The notes under the pieces were generated by a model. The model was not told the DNA's origin. It did no database searches and was given only the letters and a program-made list of their open reading frames with translations. The translations under genes were made by a program, and so were the position numbers. Below, in pieces: positions 20,194-28,761 of a stretch of 38,047 bases of DNA; the stretch's first letter is position 1, and every line of letters starts with the position of its first letter. The stretch spans positions 1 through 38,047 of IMG/VR virus record IMGVR_UViG_3300044825_001149; one strand, written 5' to 3'. This DNA comes from a virus.

Positions 20194-20222
20194 TTGCAAT
20201 CTACAATTTGATTATGTATATT
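20194..20222 (+). promoter_or_regulatory. Promoter for the capsid transcript
   Basis: TTGCAA (20194-20199), 17-bp spacer, TATATT (20217-20222), immediately after the scaffold gene and about 108 bases before the capsid ATG. With the terminator after the next gene (21515-21546) it forms a separate high-level capsid unit. Confidence 0.65.
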
Positions 20223-20329
20223 GTAACCATAACGACCCGCAGATATGCAGCCTTCCTAGGTTTCTAGCCTGTCATGAAGTGGCCTCCTCGTTGATGTAAA
20301 GTTAAACCTCAACCTTTATTGGAGTCTTT

Positions 20330-21172
20330 ATGACCACTTCTGCTTCAGTGCAATTCCGCACAGAATTTGAGCCATTGGTTAAGCACGCTTACCAAGGCAA
20401 CACTAAACTTCTGGGTACGGTTCGCACCCGCATGAACGCTAACGCTAAGACTGTATCTTTCCCTAAATTGGGCAAGGGTCTAGCTTCGCTTCGCATTCCT
20501 GGTGCCAACGTCACCCCAATGAACACCCTGCATACTGCGGTGACCGCGACGATTCTTGATTACGATGCTTCGGATTACAGCTACGTCGAGGACTTGGATA
20601 AAATCAGCTTCGACGAGAAAATGGAGCTTGTGAAAGTTTCTGGCGCTGCAACTGGCCGTGGTCTCGACCAAGTTATCATCGACGCGATGATTGCATCGAG
20701 CTTTGGCACTGCTGTTGCTATCTCCGAGGGTGGCGCTAACACCAGCTTGAATATCGAGAAGTTCACCAAGGCTTCGGCTTTGATGAATGCTAACGGTGTG
20801 CCAATGGATAACCGCTATATGGCGGTTACTGCTGATGCGCTGATGGCGGCACTTCGTGAGACCGAAGTAGGTTCGGCAGACTTTAACCAGATTAAAGCGC
20901 TGGTTCAAGGTCAGCTTGATACTTACTGTGGCTTCAAAATCATCATGATTGAAACCCGCGCAGAGGGTGGTTTGCCACTTGCTACCGCTAACCAGCGTAA
21001 CTGCCTCGCATGGCACAAAGACGCTGTTGGCCTTGCAATGAACGGCGGCGTTAAATCTTCGGTTGATTGGATTCCAGAGAAGAAGTCGTGGCTTATCTCG
21101 TCCAGCTTTGGCGCGGGCGCGGTTACGATTGACACCGATGGCGTTATCGACGTTCTGTGCTACGAAGCTTAA
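20330..21172 (+). CDS. Major capsid protein
   Basis: A 280-residue HK97-fold major capsid protein of the P22/T7-like Phage_capsid_2 type. Recognisable parts are FRTEFEPLVKHAYQG, TVSFPKLGKGLA, DYSYVEDLDKISFDEKMELVKVSG and MDNRYMAVTADALMAAL, and a β-rich C-terminus. GGAG precedes the ATG by five bases. It forms the icosahedral shell with the scaffold protein. Its own promoter, leader and downstream terminator agree with the need for high expression. Confidence 0.93.
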   Translation: MTTSASVQFRTEFEPLVKHAYQGNTKLLGTVRTRMNANAKTVSFPKLGKGLASLRIPGANVTPMNTLHTAVTATILDYDASDYSYVEDLDKISFDEKMELVKVSGAATGRGLDQVIIDAMIASSFGTAVAISEGGANTSLNIEKFTKASALMNANGVPMDNRYMAVTADALMAALRETEVGSADFNQIKALVQGQLDTYCGFKIIMIETRAEGGLPLATANQRNCLAWHKDAVGLAMNGGVKSSVDWIPEKKSWLISSSFGAGAVTIDTDGVIDVLCYEA

Positions 21173-21190
21173 TCATAAGGAGAATAGAAA

Positions 21191-21490
21191 ATGGCTTTTG
21201 ATATTAACTATCTTGTTCCAATCACCGACCAAGCCAAAAAAGGTGTTGCGTCGACCCGTTGGAGCTACTGGACGCTTGACGCTACCACCGTTGTGGATGG
21301 CGCTGGTTATTTTAATGGAGCGGCGAAACTGCTGCAAGTTGGCGATATCATTGACCGCGTAACGTGGTCGACTGCTATCGGCACTGGTGGTACGATTTCG
21401 ACATACGGCACTCACATTGTGAATAGCAATGCAAGTGGCGTTGTAGATACCAGCGATACTACCGCTGGCACTGTAACTGATTCTGACTAA
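21191..21490 (+). CDS. Head decoration or fibre-like small protein (99 aa)
   Basis: A small β-rich protein (YWTLDATTVVDGAGYFNGAAKLLQVGDIIDRVTW ... TSDTTAGTVTDSD). The word GYFN-AA-LL-VGD is common in proteins encoded directly after podovirus capsid genes. It probably coats the head. AAGGAGAA precedes the ATG. It is the last gene before the terminator. Confidence 0.8.
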   Translation: MAFDINYLVPITDQAKKGVASTRWSYWTLDATTVVDGAGYFNGAAKLLQVGDIIDRVTWSTAIGTGGTISTYGTHIVNSNASGVVDTSDTTAGTVTDSD

Positions 21491-21514
21491 GTCCCTCTTT
21501 GGTTGGTTAAACTT

Positions 21515-21546
21515 GGGCGAGGGGTAAAAGCCTCGCCCATTTTATA
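21515..21546 (+). terminator. Rho-independent terminator after the capsid unit
   Basis: Stem GGGCGAGG/CCTCGCCC (21515-21538) with loop GGTAAAAG, then ATTTTAT. The loop is the same as that of the terminator at 2702-2732. Confidence 0.88.
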
Positions 21547-21554
21547 GGTAGGTC

Positions 21555-22169
21555 ATGGCAAGCAGCGATATTAATATTTGTTCTCAAGCCTTAACCTTGC
21601 TGCGTGCGGAGCCTATCAGCAGCTTTTCTGATGGCACGAATGAATCAGATATATGCGCGCAGCTTTATCCTGATTTTATTAAAAGCTTGTTTGCCAATTA
21701 TCCGTGGACATTTGCCACAAAAAAGGCGCGGCTTAATCAAGAGACCGTAACCCCTGTGAACGAATATCAATACGTCCACATTATCCCAGCCGAGGCATTG
21801 CTGGTTTGGGCAGTATTTAATAGCGGAGAATTGAACGTAACCCCTGTCAAGGATTACGACATTTACGCATCGGATGGCGCGCGGCGCATTTATAGCAATC
21901 ACTCCACGCTTTACGCGGATTACACGGTTTACATGGCTGAGGGGAATTGGCCTCCGTATTTCACGCAATTTGCGATTTATGCTTTTGCGGCGCATATTGC
22001 TGTTGCATTAACCCATAATGAGGGTTTGGCGGCGTATTACACTGGCAAGGCGTATGGTGGTGGGAATATGAAAGGCGGTCTATTTGGCCTCGCCGCTGCT
22101 ACGGATAGCAAGCAGAAACGAAATGAATATATTTTTGATGCACCATTTATCGCCGCAAGGTTCTCGTGA
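21555..22169 (+). CDS. Tail tubular protein A-like adaptor (T7 gp11-like)
   Basis: A 204-residue protein. Blocks ICSQALTLLRAEPISSFSDGTNES, LYPDFIKSLFANYPWTFATKKARL and FTQFAIYAFAAHIAVALT are typical of the gp11/tail tube A family that joins portal to nozzle. AGGTAGG lies just before the ATG. The stop overlaps the GTG of the nozzle gene (GTGA). Confidence 0.88.
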   Translation: MASSDINICSQALTLLRAEPISSFSDGTNESDICAQLYPDFIKSLFANYPWTFATKKARLNQETVTPVNEYQYVHIIPAEALLVWAVFNSGELNVTPVKDYDIYASDGARRIYSNHSTLYADYTVYMAEGNWPPYFTQFAIYAFAAHIAVALTHNEGLAAYYTGKAYGGGNMKGGLFGLAAATDSKQKRNEYIFDAPFIAARFS

Positions 22170-24559
22170 CCACAGCACGCTTATTGCAACAGCGCTTTAC
22201 GCAAGGGGAGCTAGACCCTAAGATGTTAGGGCGCAGTGACCTTGAGCAATACTTTGGCGCTGCTGAAACAATGGAGAACGTGGTTACTATCCCACAAGGC
22301 GGATTTAAGCGCCGTGGCGGGCTAGAGAATATCCAAAAGAATTTGCGCATTTTAACGCTAGCAGCCCCTACTGCAACCGCGCCTAATGGTGGCACTGCAT
22401 CTAACGCGACTGACCAGAACGCCGCGACATCGCTTTTAACCACGACGAATATCTCAACAACTAATCCTTATGTGGTGGTTCAGTACGATATCACAACCTC
22501 GCAAAGCATGGCTGTGGTTTATCTGTATGGGCTTGCTCTCACAGTTGCAGGTACGAGTAGCGAGTTTTTCTTGCAAGGTTCCAATGATGGCTCGTCATGG
22601 ACTACCATTGGAAGCGCTTTAAGCCTTACCACGACAGCTAAGAACTACTCCCGCAGGGTGGACAATTCTTATCGCTATATTCGGCTTGCGCGCATTGGCT
22701 CGACTGATTTAAGCACAGCTAGGGTTACGCTGACGGGGATGGATTTGTATCTTTCTGGCGCGTTATCCAATGCCCGCCACCTGACGTTTGAGTTTAGTAG
22801 CGACCAATCCTATCAGTTGGTGGCTACTGATAAGAATCTGGCTGTGTATCGTGACGGAGTATTGCAGGTAGATTTGTATCTTGCCGAACTTACTAGCGCG
22901 CGTCTATCTGATATTAGCTACACGCAGTCGGCTGATACATTAATTATCTTCCACGAAGATTTCGCACCTTACCTTGTGCAACGCAATGGCGCTGATGATG
23001 TATGGACAACAGGGTTAGTCCCGCTTGAGAATATCCCTACGCATGCTTTTACGGAAGTAGTGCAAACTGGCGCGGCGGCAGGGTTTGGAAACATTACCCC
23101 ATCGGCCACTACGGGAACGATAAAAATAACAGCGGTTTCTGGCACTTTCAATAGCACGCATATCGACCAGTACATTGAGGGCAACGGTGGACGGGCAAAG
23201 ATTCTTAGCCTTGTGAGTGGGCTTATTGTCAATGCGTTTGTAGAGATTCCATTTTACAACACAGATGCAATACCCGCCGCGTCTTGGGAGTTACTGACTG
23301 GTTATGAACCAACTTGGAGTGTGTCGCGAGGCTGGCCTATTTGTGGAACATTCCACGAGGGAAGGTTGTGGATTGGTGGCAGCAAATCCCGCCCCACAAC
23401 TGCATGGGGTTCGAGAGTCGGTATTTACTACGATTTCGACCAAGGAACTGCGCTAGACGATGAAGGAATCAGCGCGACACTTGATACAGACCAGCTTAAC
23501 CGAATCACCAATATCTATTCAGGCCGCAGCTTGATGATATTCACCACGGGCGCAGAGTTCATTATCCCGCAAAGTCTGAATGAGCCTATCACGCCTAGCA
23601 ATATCTCGACAGTCCGGCAATCCCGCGTAGGTTCGACTCGTGGGCTTGGGGTATTTGAGGTAGAAGGTGGCGTGTTCTATTGCCAAAACGGCGGGCAATC
23701 GGTTCAGGAATTTATCTTTGATGACACGCAACAGGCCTTTACTAATAATATATTGTCTTTGCTTTCGGGGCATATTGTTAAAAACCCGGTAGATTTTTCA
23801 TTACGGCGTGCCACATCGTTAGATGATGGCGCATTGTTAATCATGGTTAGAGGCAATGGCGAAGCAACTATTGCCACCATACAACGGTCACAGAATATCG
23901 GTGCTTTCTGTAGGCAGACAACGGACGGTTTATTTAAGGCGTGCGGGGTGGATTATAATGACATTTATTTTACAGTTGAACGCGAAGTGGAAGGTGTTAC
24001 CGAGAGATACTTAGAGCGTTATAACGAGGAATTTTTGCTTGATGCTTCCACCAAGTTTACCACAGGCTTACCAACTGATACGTTCACAGGGCTGTTTCAT
24101 TTGAACGGCGAGGAATGCCGAGTGGTAGCTGATGGCTCGGTAATGGAGCGAAGAACGCCCGCAGGCGGCACAGTAACGCTTGAACGTGATGTGGAAACCG
24201 TGGTAGAAATAGGTAGGTGGTTCCAGCCTATATCTAAAGATTTGCCTAGCGCTTTATCGGCGACGAATAGCGGCAACGGAAGTGCTAATGTTATGGGGAA
24301 ATTGATTTCTATCAGCGAGGTGATTATTCGCTTATATGAAACAGTGGCTTGCAAGATTAACGGGAAAAACCTTAATTTCCGCAGGTTCGGGCCTGATGCG
24401 ATTTCACCACTAGATGAAGCGCCTCCAGAGTTTACTGGTGTTAAGCGGCTTTATGGATGGAGAGGGTACACCGACACTGGACAAGTGACAATCACGCAGG
24501 ACGAACCAGCACCATTAACGGTACTGGCTCTATCTAAGCGCATTACGTTTGAGGGTTAA
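22166..24559 (+). CDS. Tail nozzle protein (tail tubular protein B-like)
   Basis: A 797-residue nozzle protein. It begins RLLQQRFTQGELDPKMLGRSDLEQYF and has PQGGFKRRGGLE, the hallmark N-terminus of T7 gp12-like proteins. Residues about 70-195 form a discoidin-like inserted domain (VVVQYDITTSQSM ... FFLQGSNDGSSWTTIG ... YRYIRLARIG). The β-propeller-like core includes GRLWIGGSKSRP and SRVGSTRGLGVFEVEGGVFY. It forms the tail tip through which DNA exits, and the discoidin insert may bind sugars. It starts with GTG coupled to the previous stop. Confidence 0.9.
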   Translation: MTTARLLQQRFTQGELDPKMLGRSDLEQYFGAAETMENVVTIPQGGFKRRGGLENIQKNLRILTLAAPTATAPNGGTASNATDQNAATSLLTTTNISTTNPYVVVQYDITTSQSMAVVYLYGLALTVAGTSSEFFLQGSNDGSSWTTIGSALSLTTTAKNYSRRVDNSYRYIRLARIGSTDLSTARVTLTGMDLYLSGALSNARHLTFEFSSDQSYQLVATDKNLAVYRDGVLQVDLYLAELTSARLSDISYTQSADTLIIFHEDFAPYLVQRNGADDVWTTGLVPLENIPTHAFTEVVQTGAAAGFGNITPSATTGTIKITAVSGTFNSTHIDQYIEGNGGRAKILSLVSGLIVNAFVEIPFYNTDAIPAASWELLTGYEPTWSVSRGWPICGTFHEGRLWIGGSKSRPTTAWGSRVGIYYDFDQGTALDDEGISATLDTDQLNRITNIYSGRSLMIFTTGAEFIIPQSLNEPITPSNISTVRQSRVGSTRGLGVFEVEGGVFYCQNGGQSVQEFIFDDTQQAFTNNILSLLSGHIVKNPVDFSLRRATSLDDGALLIMVRGNGEATIATIQRSQNIGAFCRQTTDGLFKACGVDYNDIYFTVEREVEGVTERYLERYNEEFLLDASTKFTTGLPTDTFTGLFHLNGEECRVVADGSVMERRTPAGGTVTLERDVETVVEIGRWFQPISKDLPSALSATNSGNGSANVMGKLISISEVIIRLYETVACKINGKNLNFRRFGPDAISPLDEAPPEFTGVKRLYGWRGYTDTGQVTITQDEPAPLTVLALSKRITFEG

Positions 24560-24560
24560 G

Positions 24561-25034
24561 ATGGCTGAAACATTATTATTGGCAGCGGGGGCAAGTGCTG
24601 GCACGGCATCAACCGTAGGCACCATTATATCTGTCGGAGGCTCGTTATTATCAGGCGTAAGCAGTATTGCCGGAGGCATTCAAGGCGCAGGCGTAAGTAA
24701 AATCCAAGCCCGTCAAGCTGAATTGGCCGCAAGACAGGAAGAACTAAAAGGCCGCGAAACTGCTGCACAAATACGCCGTGGCCTTAGTGCTTCGCTTGCT
24801 TCGCAGAATGCAATCTTTGCGGCTAGAGGCATTAGTCCTGTAGGCACACCACAAACCATCGCAGGGCAATCTACAAGCCAAGCGGCAAGGGATATAGACA
24901 TTGCACGTTTTGGCGCTACACAATCGGCGGGTGCTTTACACAGTCAGGCGCAGCAATATGAAATTGAAGGCAAAGCTAAGAAGATTGAAGGCTTCACGGG
25001 CGCGGCAAAATCCATTTATAGTTTGGTGAAATAA
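24561..25034 (+). CDS. Ejection (internal virion) protein 1
   Basis: A 157-residue protein rich in A, G, S and Q. A hydrophobic N-terminal part (LLLAAGASAGTASTVGTIISVGGSLLSG) is followed by a polar helix (QAELAARQEELKGRETAAQIRRGL) and AARGISPVGTPQTIAGQS. This is the usual form of the first, T7 gp14-like internal virion protein that makes an outer-membrane pore. GAGGGT precedes ATG 24561. The stop overlaps the next start. Confidence 0.82.
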   Translation: MAETLLLAAGASAGTASTVGTIISVGGSLLSGVSSIAGGIQGAGVSKIQARQAELAARQEELKGRETAAQIRRGLSASLASQNAIFAARGISPVGTPQTIAGQSTSQAARDIDIARFGATQSAGALHSQAQQYEIEGKAKKIEGFTGAAKSIYSLVK

Positions 25035-27160
25035 TGGCTAGAGAAATCCCGCAGTATGTATCCCAGTTGGCTATGGGCAGTATGCCTCAGGTCAACTACA
25101 CCAACGCAGGTGCAAATTCTCTTCGCAATGTGTCGGCAGAGCTTGGCACGATGGCCGAAGATATGCGGCGTAAGAGTACAGAGATAACTGACCTTGAGAT
25201 TGAAACCAGCTATAAAGAAAACTTGCACCGCATTTATAATGAAAACCGCAGCAATCCAGCGGGGTTTGATGCCGCCTATGGTGAATTTTACAAAAAGTTC
25301 AGCGCCGAGGCACCTGCGACGGATTACAAGCAAAAACTAGACATCCAGCATAATTTATACGCTCAGTCATACCGAGACCGCGTGATGCAGGATTACGACA
25401 GCAACTTAGAAGATGATTACAAAACCAAGCAACTAAAAACGCTGACCGTCAATAAGACTTTACTATCAGATGCGTTTAAGCAATTAGAATCCGCTGAAAC
25501 GCCTGAAGCCCGCCAATCTGCAATGGCGATGATTCAAGATTTGAACGAGCGTGATGCTGCTATTTTGTCATCCAAGGACAAATATGGACGCAACCGTTAC
25601 AGCCCCGAAGCGCAGGTGCGTGATTTGCAGGAACGTGGCAAAATGGCGTTTGAGGCTTTGCCAGCAGCTAAACGGTTAGAAGTGCTGGGTGAAGGGCTGG
25701 GCGGTTGGGAAGCTGCACAACAAGCAGTTAGAAAGCATGAGGGGGGATATAACCCTGTAGATGGCAACACTGGCGAGCCTGCTTTATTCGGGATTAACCG
25801 CAAATGGCATCCTGAGGGCTATGCAAAGGTTGAAGCTATTTACAAAGCGCAAGGCCAACAAGCTGGGCAACAGGCGGCTGACGCTTATCTAAAGGCGACT
25901 TATTGGGATAAATATGGTCTTGATTCGCTAGACGCTAGGCAACAAGGGATTGTTTATGATGGTGCGGTAAATCATCGCACTGAGTTCGTGAATGAGTTAG
26001 TGGCGGCGGCTAAATCAGGGGCATCGACTAGCGAGCTTCTTAATATGCGGCAACAGGAGTATGACCGTCTTGCGGCAAGTGGGAAGTATGCTAAATCCGA
26101 TGTGGCAAGTTGGAATAACCGCTTAAAGACATTCCAGCATTTAGCTATCACAGACTACGAGCAATATGTAGACCCCGATACTAAAGACGCACTATTGAAA
26201 GATGCCCGCAATGAGGTTATTGCAGAAATCAAAATGAAGCGGGAAGACCCTGTTAAGGCTTCGCTTTTGTTGGGTGCTAGAACAATAGATGATATTGTCG
26301 CCAGCCAGCTTGTCCCTAAACAATTTGCTCGTGTGATGGATAATGAAACCGCCCTGACGACTGCGGCAGATATTGAGAAAGCGAGCACCGCTGACGATAT
26401 TCTGGCCGTTGCTGGCAATATACAGCAAACTTATGGGGAATACGCCGACAACGCTATTTATGACCTTAAAACTCAAGGCAAGATGCGCACCGAATTAGAG
26501 GGAGCGATTACCTTGGCAACCGAGGGGCGGCCTGAGTACAAGGAGCATATTGACTTACTGGTAAGAACTGCCAAGGCAGGAGATAAAGCGCTAGACGCGG
26601 AATATAAAGCAGCGGGGTATGACCCTAAAATGCTTGCTTTGAAATTGCCGTCTGATTATCAAGATATGAAGCGCGCGCTTTACAATGAGGGGCTGGACTT
26701 CGAGCAAATTAACGAAAAAGAACGTGTTGCCTTAAACCTTGCCAAAGCTAAGATGATTGCAGGGAACGCTAGTTATTCAGAATCGCTTGAGTTTGCCTTA
26801 AAGCCATTTAAGGACAAATACGTTGTTGGTGAAGTAAACGGCGAGTTTTTTCGCGTGCCTGCAAAATACGATGCGGATATTATCCAGGATGCGGTGGACG
26901 AATTAATCGAAAGCAAAATCCCAGCCGATGTAACGGTAACGGCGGATAAGAATTACGTTTACAACAGCAAGAATGTTTATGCTGTGTTGAATCGTGACGA
27001 AGATAGCATTTCATTCAAAACGCCCCTAGCTGGTTATCTTGCAGACAAAAACGGCCAAGTATTGCGTTATAAATTAAGTGACTTGCAGGGTGAGAAGAAA
27101 ACAAGACCGCGCTACAGTGATTACAAGCAAGGCGTTCGCTCAGTTCGTGAGGGCTTCTAA
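25034..27160 (+). CDS. Ejection protein 2 with GH108-like muramidase domain
   Basis: A 708-residue internal virion protein. Residues about 230-355 resemble the GH108/zliS lysozyme family: RKHEGGYN with candidate catalytic E236, then LFGINRKWHPEGY, YLKATYWDKYGLDSLDARQQGIVYDGAVNH and a C-terminal peptidoglycan-binding-like portion (WNNRLKTF). The flanks are long helical regions. It would open the cell wall while being ejected ahead of DNA, as transglycosylase domains do in T7. It overlaps both neighbours by single bases (TAATG). Confidence 0.82.
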   Translation: MAREIPQYVSQLAMGSMPQVNYTNAGANSLRNVSAELGTMAEDMRRKSTEITDLEIETSYKENLHRIYNENRSNPAGFDAAYGEFYKKFSAEAPATDYKQKLDIQHNLYAQSYRDRVMQDYDSNLEDDYKTKQLKTLTVNKTLLSDAFKQLESAETPEARQSAMAMIQDLNERDAAILSSKDKYGRNRYSPEAQVRDLQERGKMAFEALPAAKRLEVLGEGLGGWEAAQQAVRKHEGGYNPVDGNTGEPALFGINRKWHPEGYAKVEAIYKAQGQQAGQQAADAYLKATYWDKYGLDSLDARQQGIVYDGAVNHRTEFVNELVAAAKSGASTSELLNMRQQEYDRLAASGKYAKSDVASWNNRLKTFQHLAITDYEQYVDPDTKDALLKDARNEVIAEIKMKREDPVKASLLLGARTIDDIVASQLVPKQFARVMDNETALTTAADIEKASTADDILAVAGNIQQTYGEYADNAIYDLKTQGKMRTELEGAITLATEGRPEYKEHIDLLVRTAKAGDKALDAEYKAAGYDPKMLALKLPSDYQDMKRALYNEGLDFEQINEKERVALNLAKAKMIAGNASYSESLEFALKPFKDKYVVGEVNGEFFRVPAKYDADIIQDAVDELIESKIPADVTVTADKNYVYNSKNVYAVLNRDEDSISFKTPLAGYLADKNGQVLRYKLSDLQGEKKTRPRYSDYKQGVRSVREGF

Positions 27161-28761
27161 TGTATGGCGTATGGCGTAGACCAGATGAGGCGGCGGACGC
27201 ACTAGGTCAGGCGAACCAACGCACGCAGTTATTCAGCCCAAAAACTTCCGTAGTCGTCGAGGCTGGGGTTGAGGATGCTTTTCAAGGCGCGACTACTCTT
27301 TATGCTGATGTGAAAGCGCAGGAAGTTTTGGCTGCTGAAAGAAACGGCATCAAAATAACCGAAGAAGATTATAAGAATGACCCTGAATTATATAGTGAGG
27401 GGGTTAGCTGGGTAGAGGGAATGACGCGAGAAAGTGCGCTAATTTCCAAACAGGTGAATGATGCGGCACGCTACCGTCAACAGCTATTTGCAGATGCTTC
27501 AACTAGACAAGCGGCTTTAGGTATAGCCGCAGGGTTCGGTGCAGGAATAGTAGAGCCTAAAAACCTTGCGGTTGGGGTTGCTGTATCGGCAGCCGCGCCT
27601 GTGTTGGGAACGGCTGGCTTCCTTGGCAACACCATGCGCCGCGCTTATCAATTACGCAAAACAGCCACACTAGGTCAACGGGTAGCTATTGGCGCTGGTG
27701 AGGGTGTGGTAGCGGGTGTGCTAGTAGAGCCAAGCGGGCGCTATTCCGCTAAGATATTGCAGCAAGATTACACCATGATGGACAGTTTGTTTAACGTGGC
27801 GACCTCGACTGCGCTTGGTGGGTTGCTTCCTGTTGCTGGCGCTGGCGTTGGTAAGGCTAAAACTTTCTTAGATGCCAAGGTGGAAAAATTTAGAGGCCGC
27901 GCGGGCGATGTTATTGCCCATGAGATTGACCTTGCCACACAGCAGCTAGAAGCTGGCCAGCGGGTTGATGTGAGTGCGGTTGAGGCTGCGGAGATTGGGA
28001 AGATTGCGGATGCGCCTATCGCAAAGCAGCTTGAGGCCATAAGAGCAATCAGCCCTGAAAGACTACCGCAACCTAAAACTTTTGACATACCGCAGCCGCC
28101 CACAAAAGAAATAATGGACTCAAGGGCAAGAGTAGAGCCCGTGCCTATGGATAGAATTGAATCTAGCCAAGGTGTGAGAGAATGGGACAAATTTAACAAA
28201 GGCGAGTTTGCTGCACCTCTGATTGACGGGTATGCTGACAAGCCTGTCTTAGCTAAATACAAAAACGGCGATTATATTTTATTTGACGGCAACCACCGCA
28301 CTGAATTGGCACGCAGTTCGGGCGCAAGTAGCATAGAAGCGTATGTTGTGGATGTAGCCGATTATGCGCCCGCTAGGGACAGGAAGCAGCCCAAACAGGA
28401 ATCAATGAGCGACGACCAACTGTTGCGAGAATTAGGCGTTGCAGTAGAAGAATTTGACACCGCCAATGCCAAAACCCTAGCCAAATCCCAAGCCGACGCG
28501 CTAGACCCTAAGAACGACACGCTAATAGACTACAGCGCCATCGACGCAGCCGACGAGCGTAGGGCTATTATGGGGGTGGAGAATGAAGCGGATGCAGAGG
28601 CATACTTTCAAGATGCAGAAGCAGAAATAAAGCAGATGCTTGAGCAAGATATTCTAAATGAGGCTGACTTAGACGAATATCGCGCCGCACTAGAAGAATT
28701 AAACAGCCGCGCACCAATAGATGCGCTGGAAACCCTGAAACTGTGCTTCACGAGGGGCTAA
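27160..28761 (+). CDS. Ejection protein 3 with ParB-like domain
   Basis: A 533-residue protein in the ejection-protein position. Residues about 119-230 are glycine/alanine-rich and hydrophobic (possible membrane insertion). Residues about 326-400 form a ParB/Srx-like module: VPMDRIESSQGV, then PVLAKYKNGDYILFDGNHRTELARSSG, with the DGNHR signature at 376-380. An acidic helical C-terminus follows. ParB-like domains are known in phage 'polyvalent' proteins delivered into the host. Whether this one binds nucleotide or cuts DNA cannot be read. It is coupled on both sides (TAATG). Confidence 0.75.
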   Translation: MYGVWRRPDEAADALGQANQRTQLFSPKTSVVVEAGVEDAFQGATTLYADVKAQEVLAAERNGIKITEEDYKNDPELYSEGVSWVEGMTRESALISKQVNDAARYRQQLFADASTRQAALGIAAGFGAGIVEPKNLAVGVAVSAAAPVLGTAGFLGNTMRRAYQLRKTATLGQRVAIGAGEGVVAGVLVEPSGRYSAKILQQDYTMMDSLFNVATSTALGGLLPVAGAGVGKAKTFLDAKVEKFRGRAGDVIAHEIDLATQQLEAGQRVDVSAVEAAEIGKIADAPIAKQLEAIRAISPERLPQPKTFDIPQPPTKEIMDSRARVEPVPMDRIESSQGVREWDKFNKGEFAAPLIDGYADKPVLAKYKNGDYILFDGNHRTELARSSGASSIEAYVVDVADYAPARDRKQPKQESMSDDQLLRELGVAVEEFDTANAKTLAKSQADALDPKNDTLIDYSAIDAADERRAIMGVENEADAEAYFQDAEAEIKQMLEQDILNEADLDEYRAALEELNSRAPIDALETLKLCFTRG

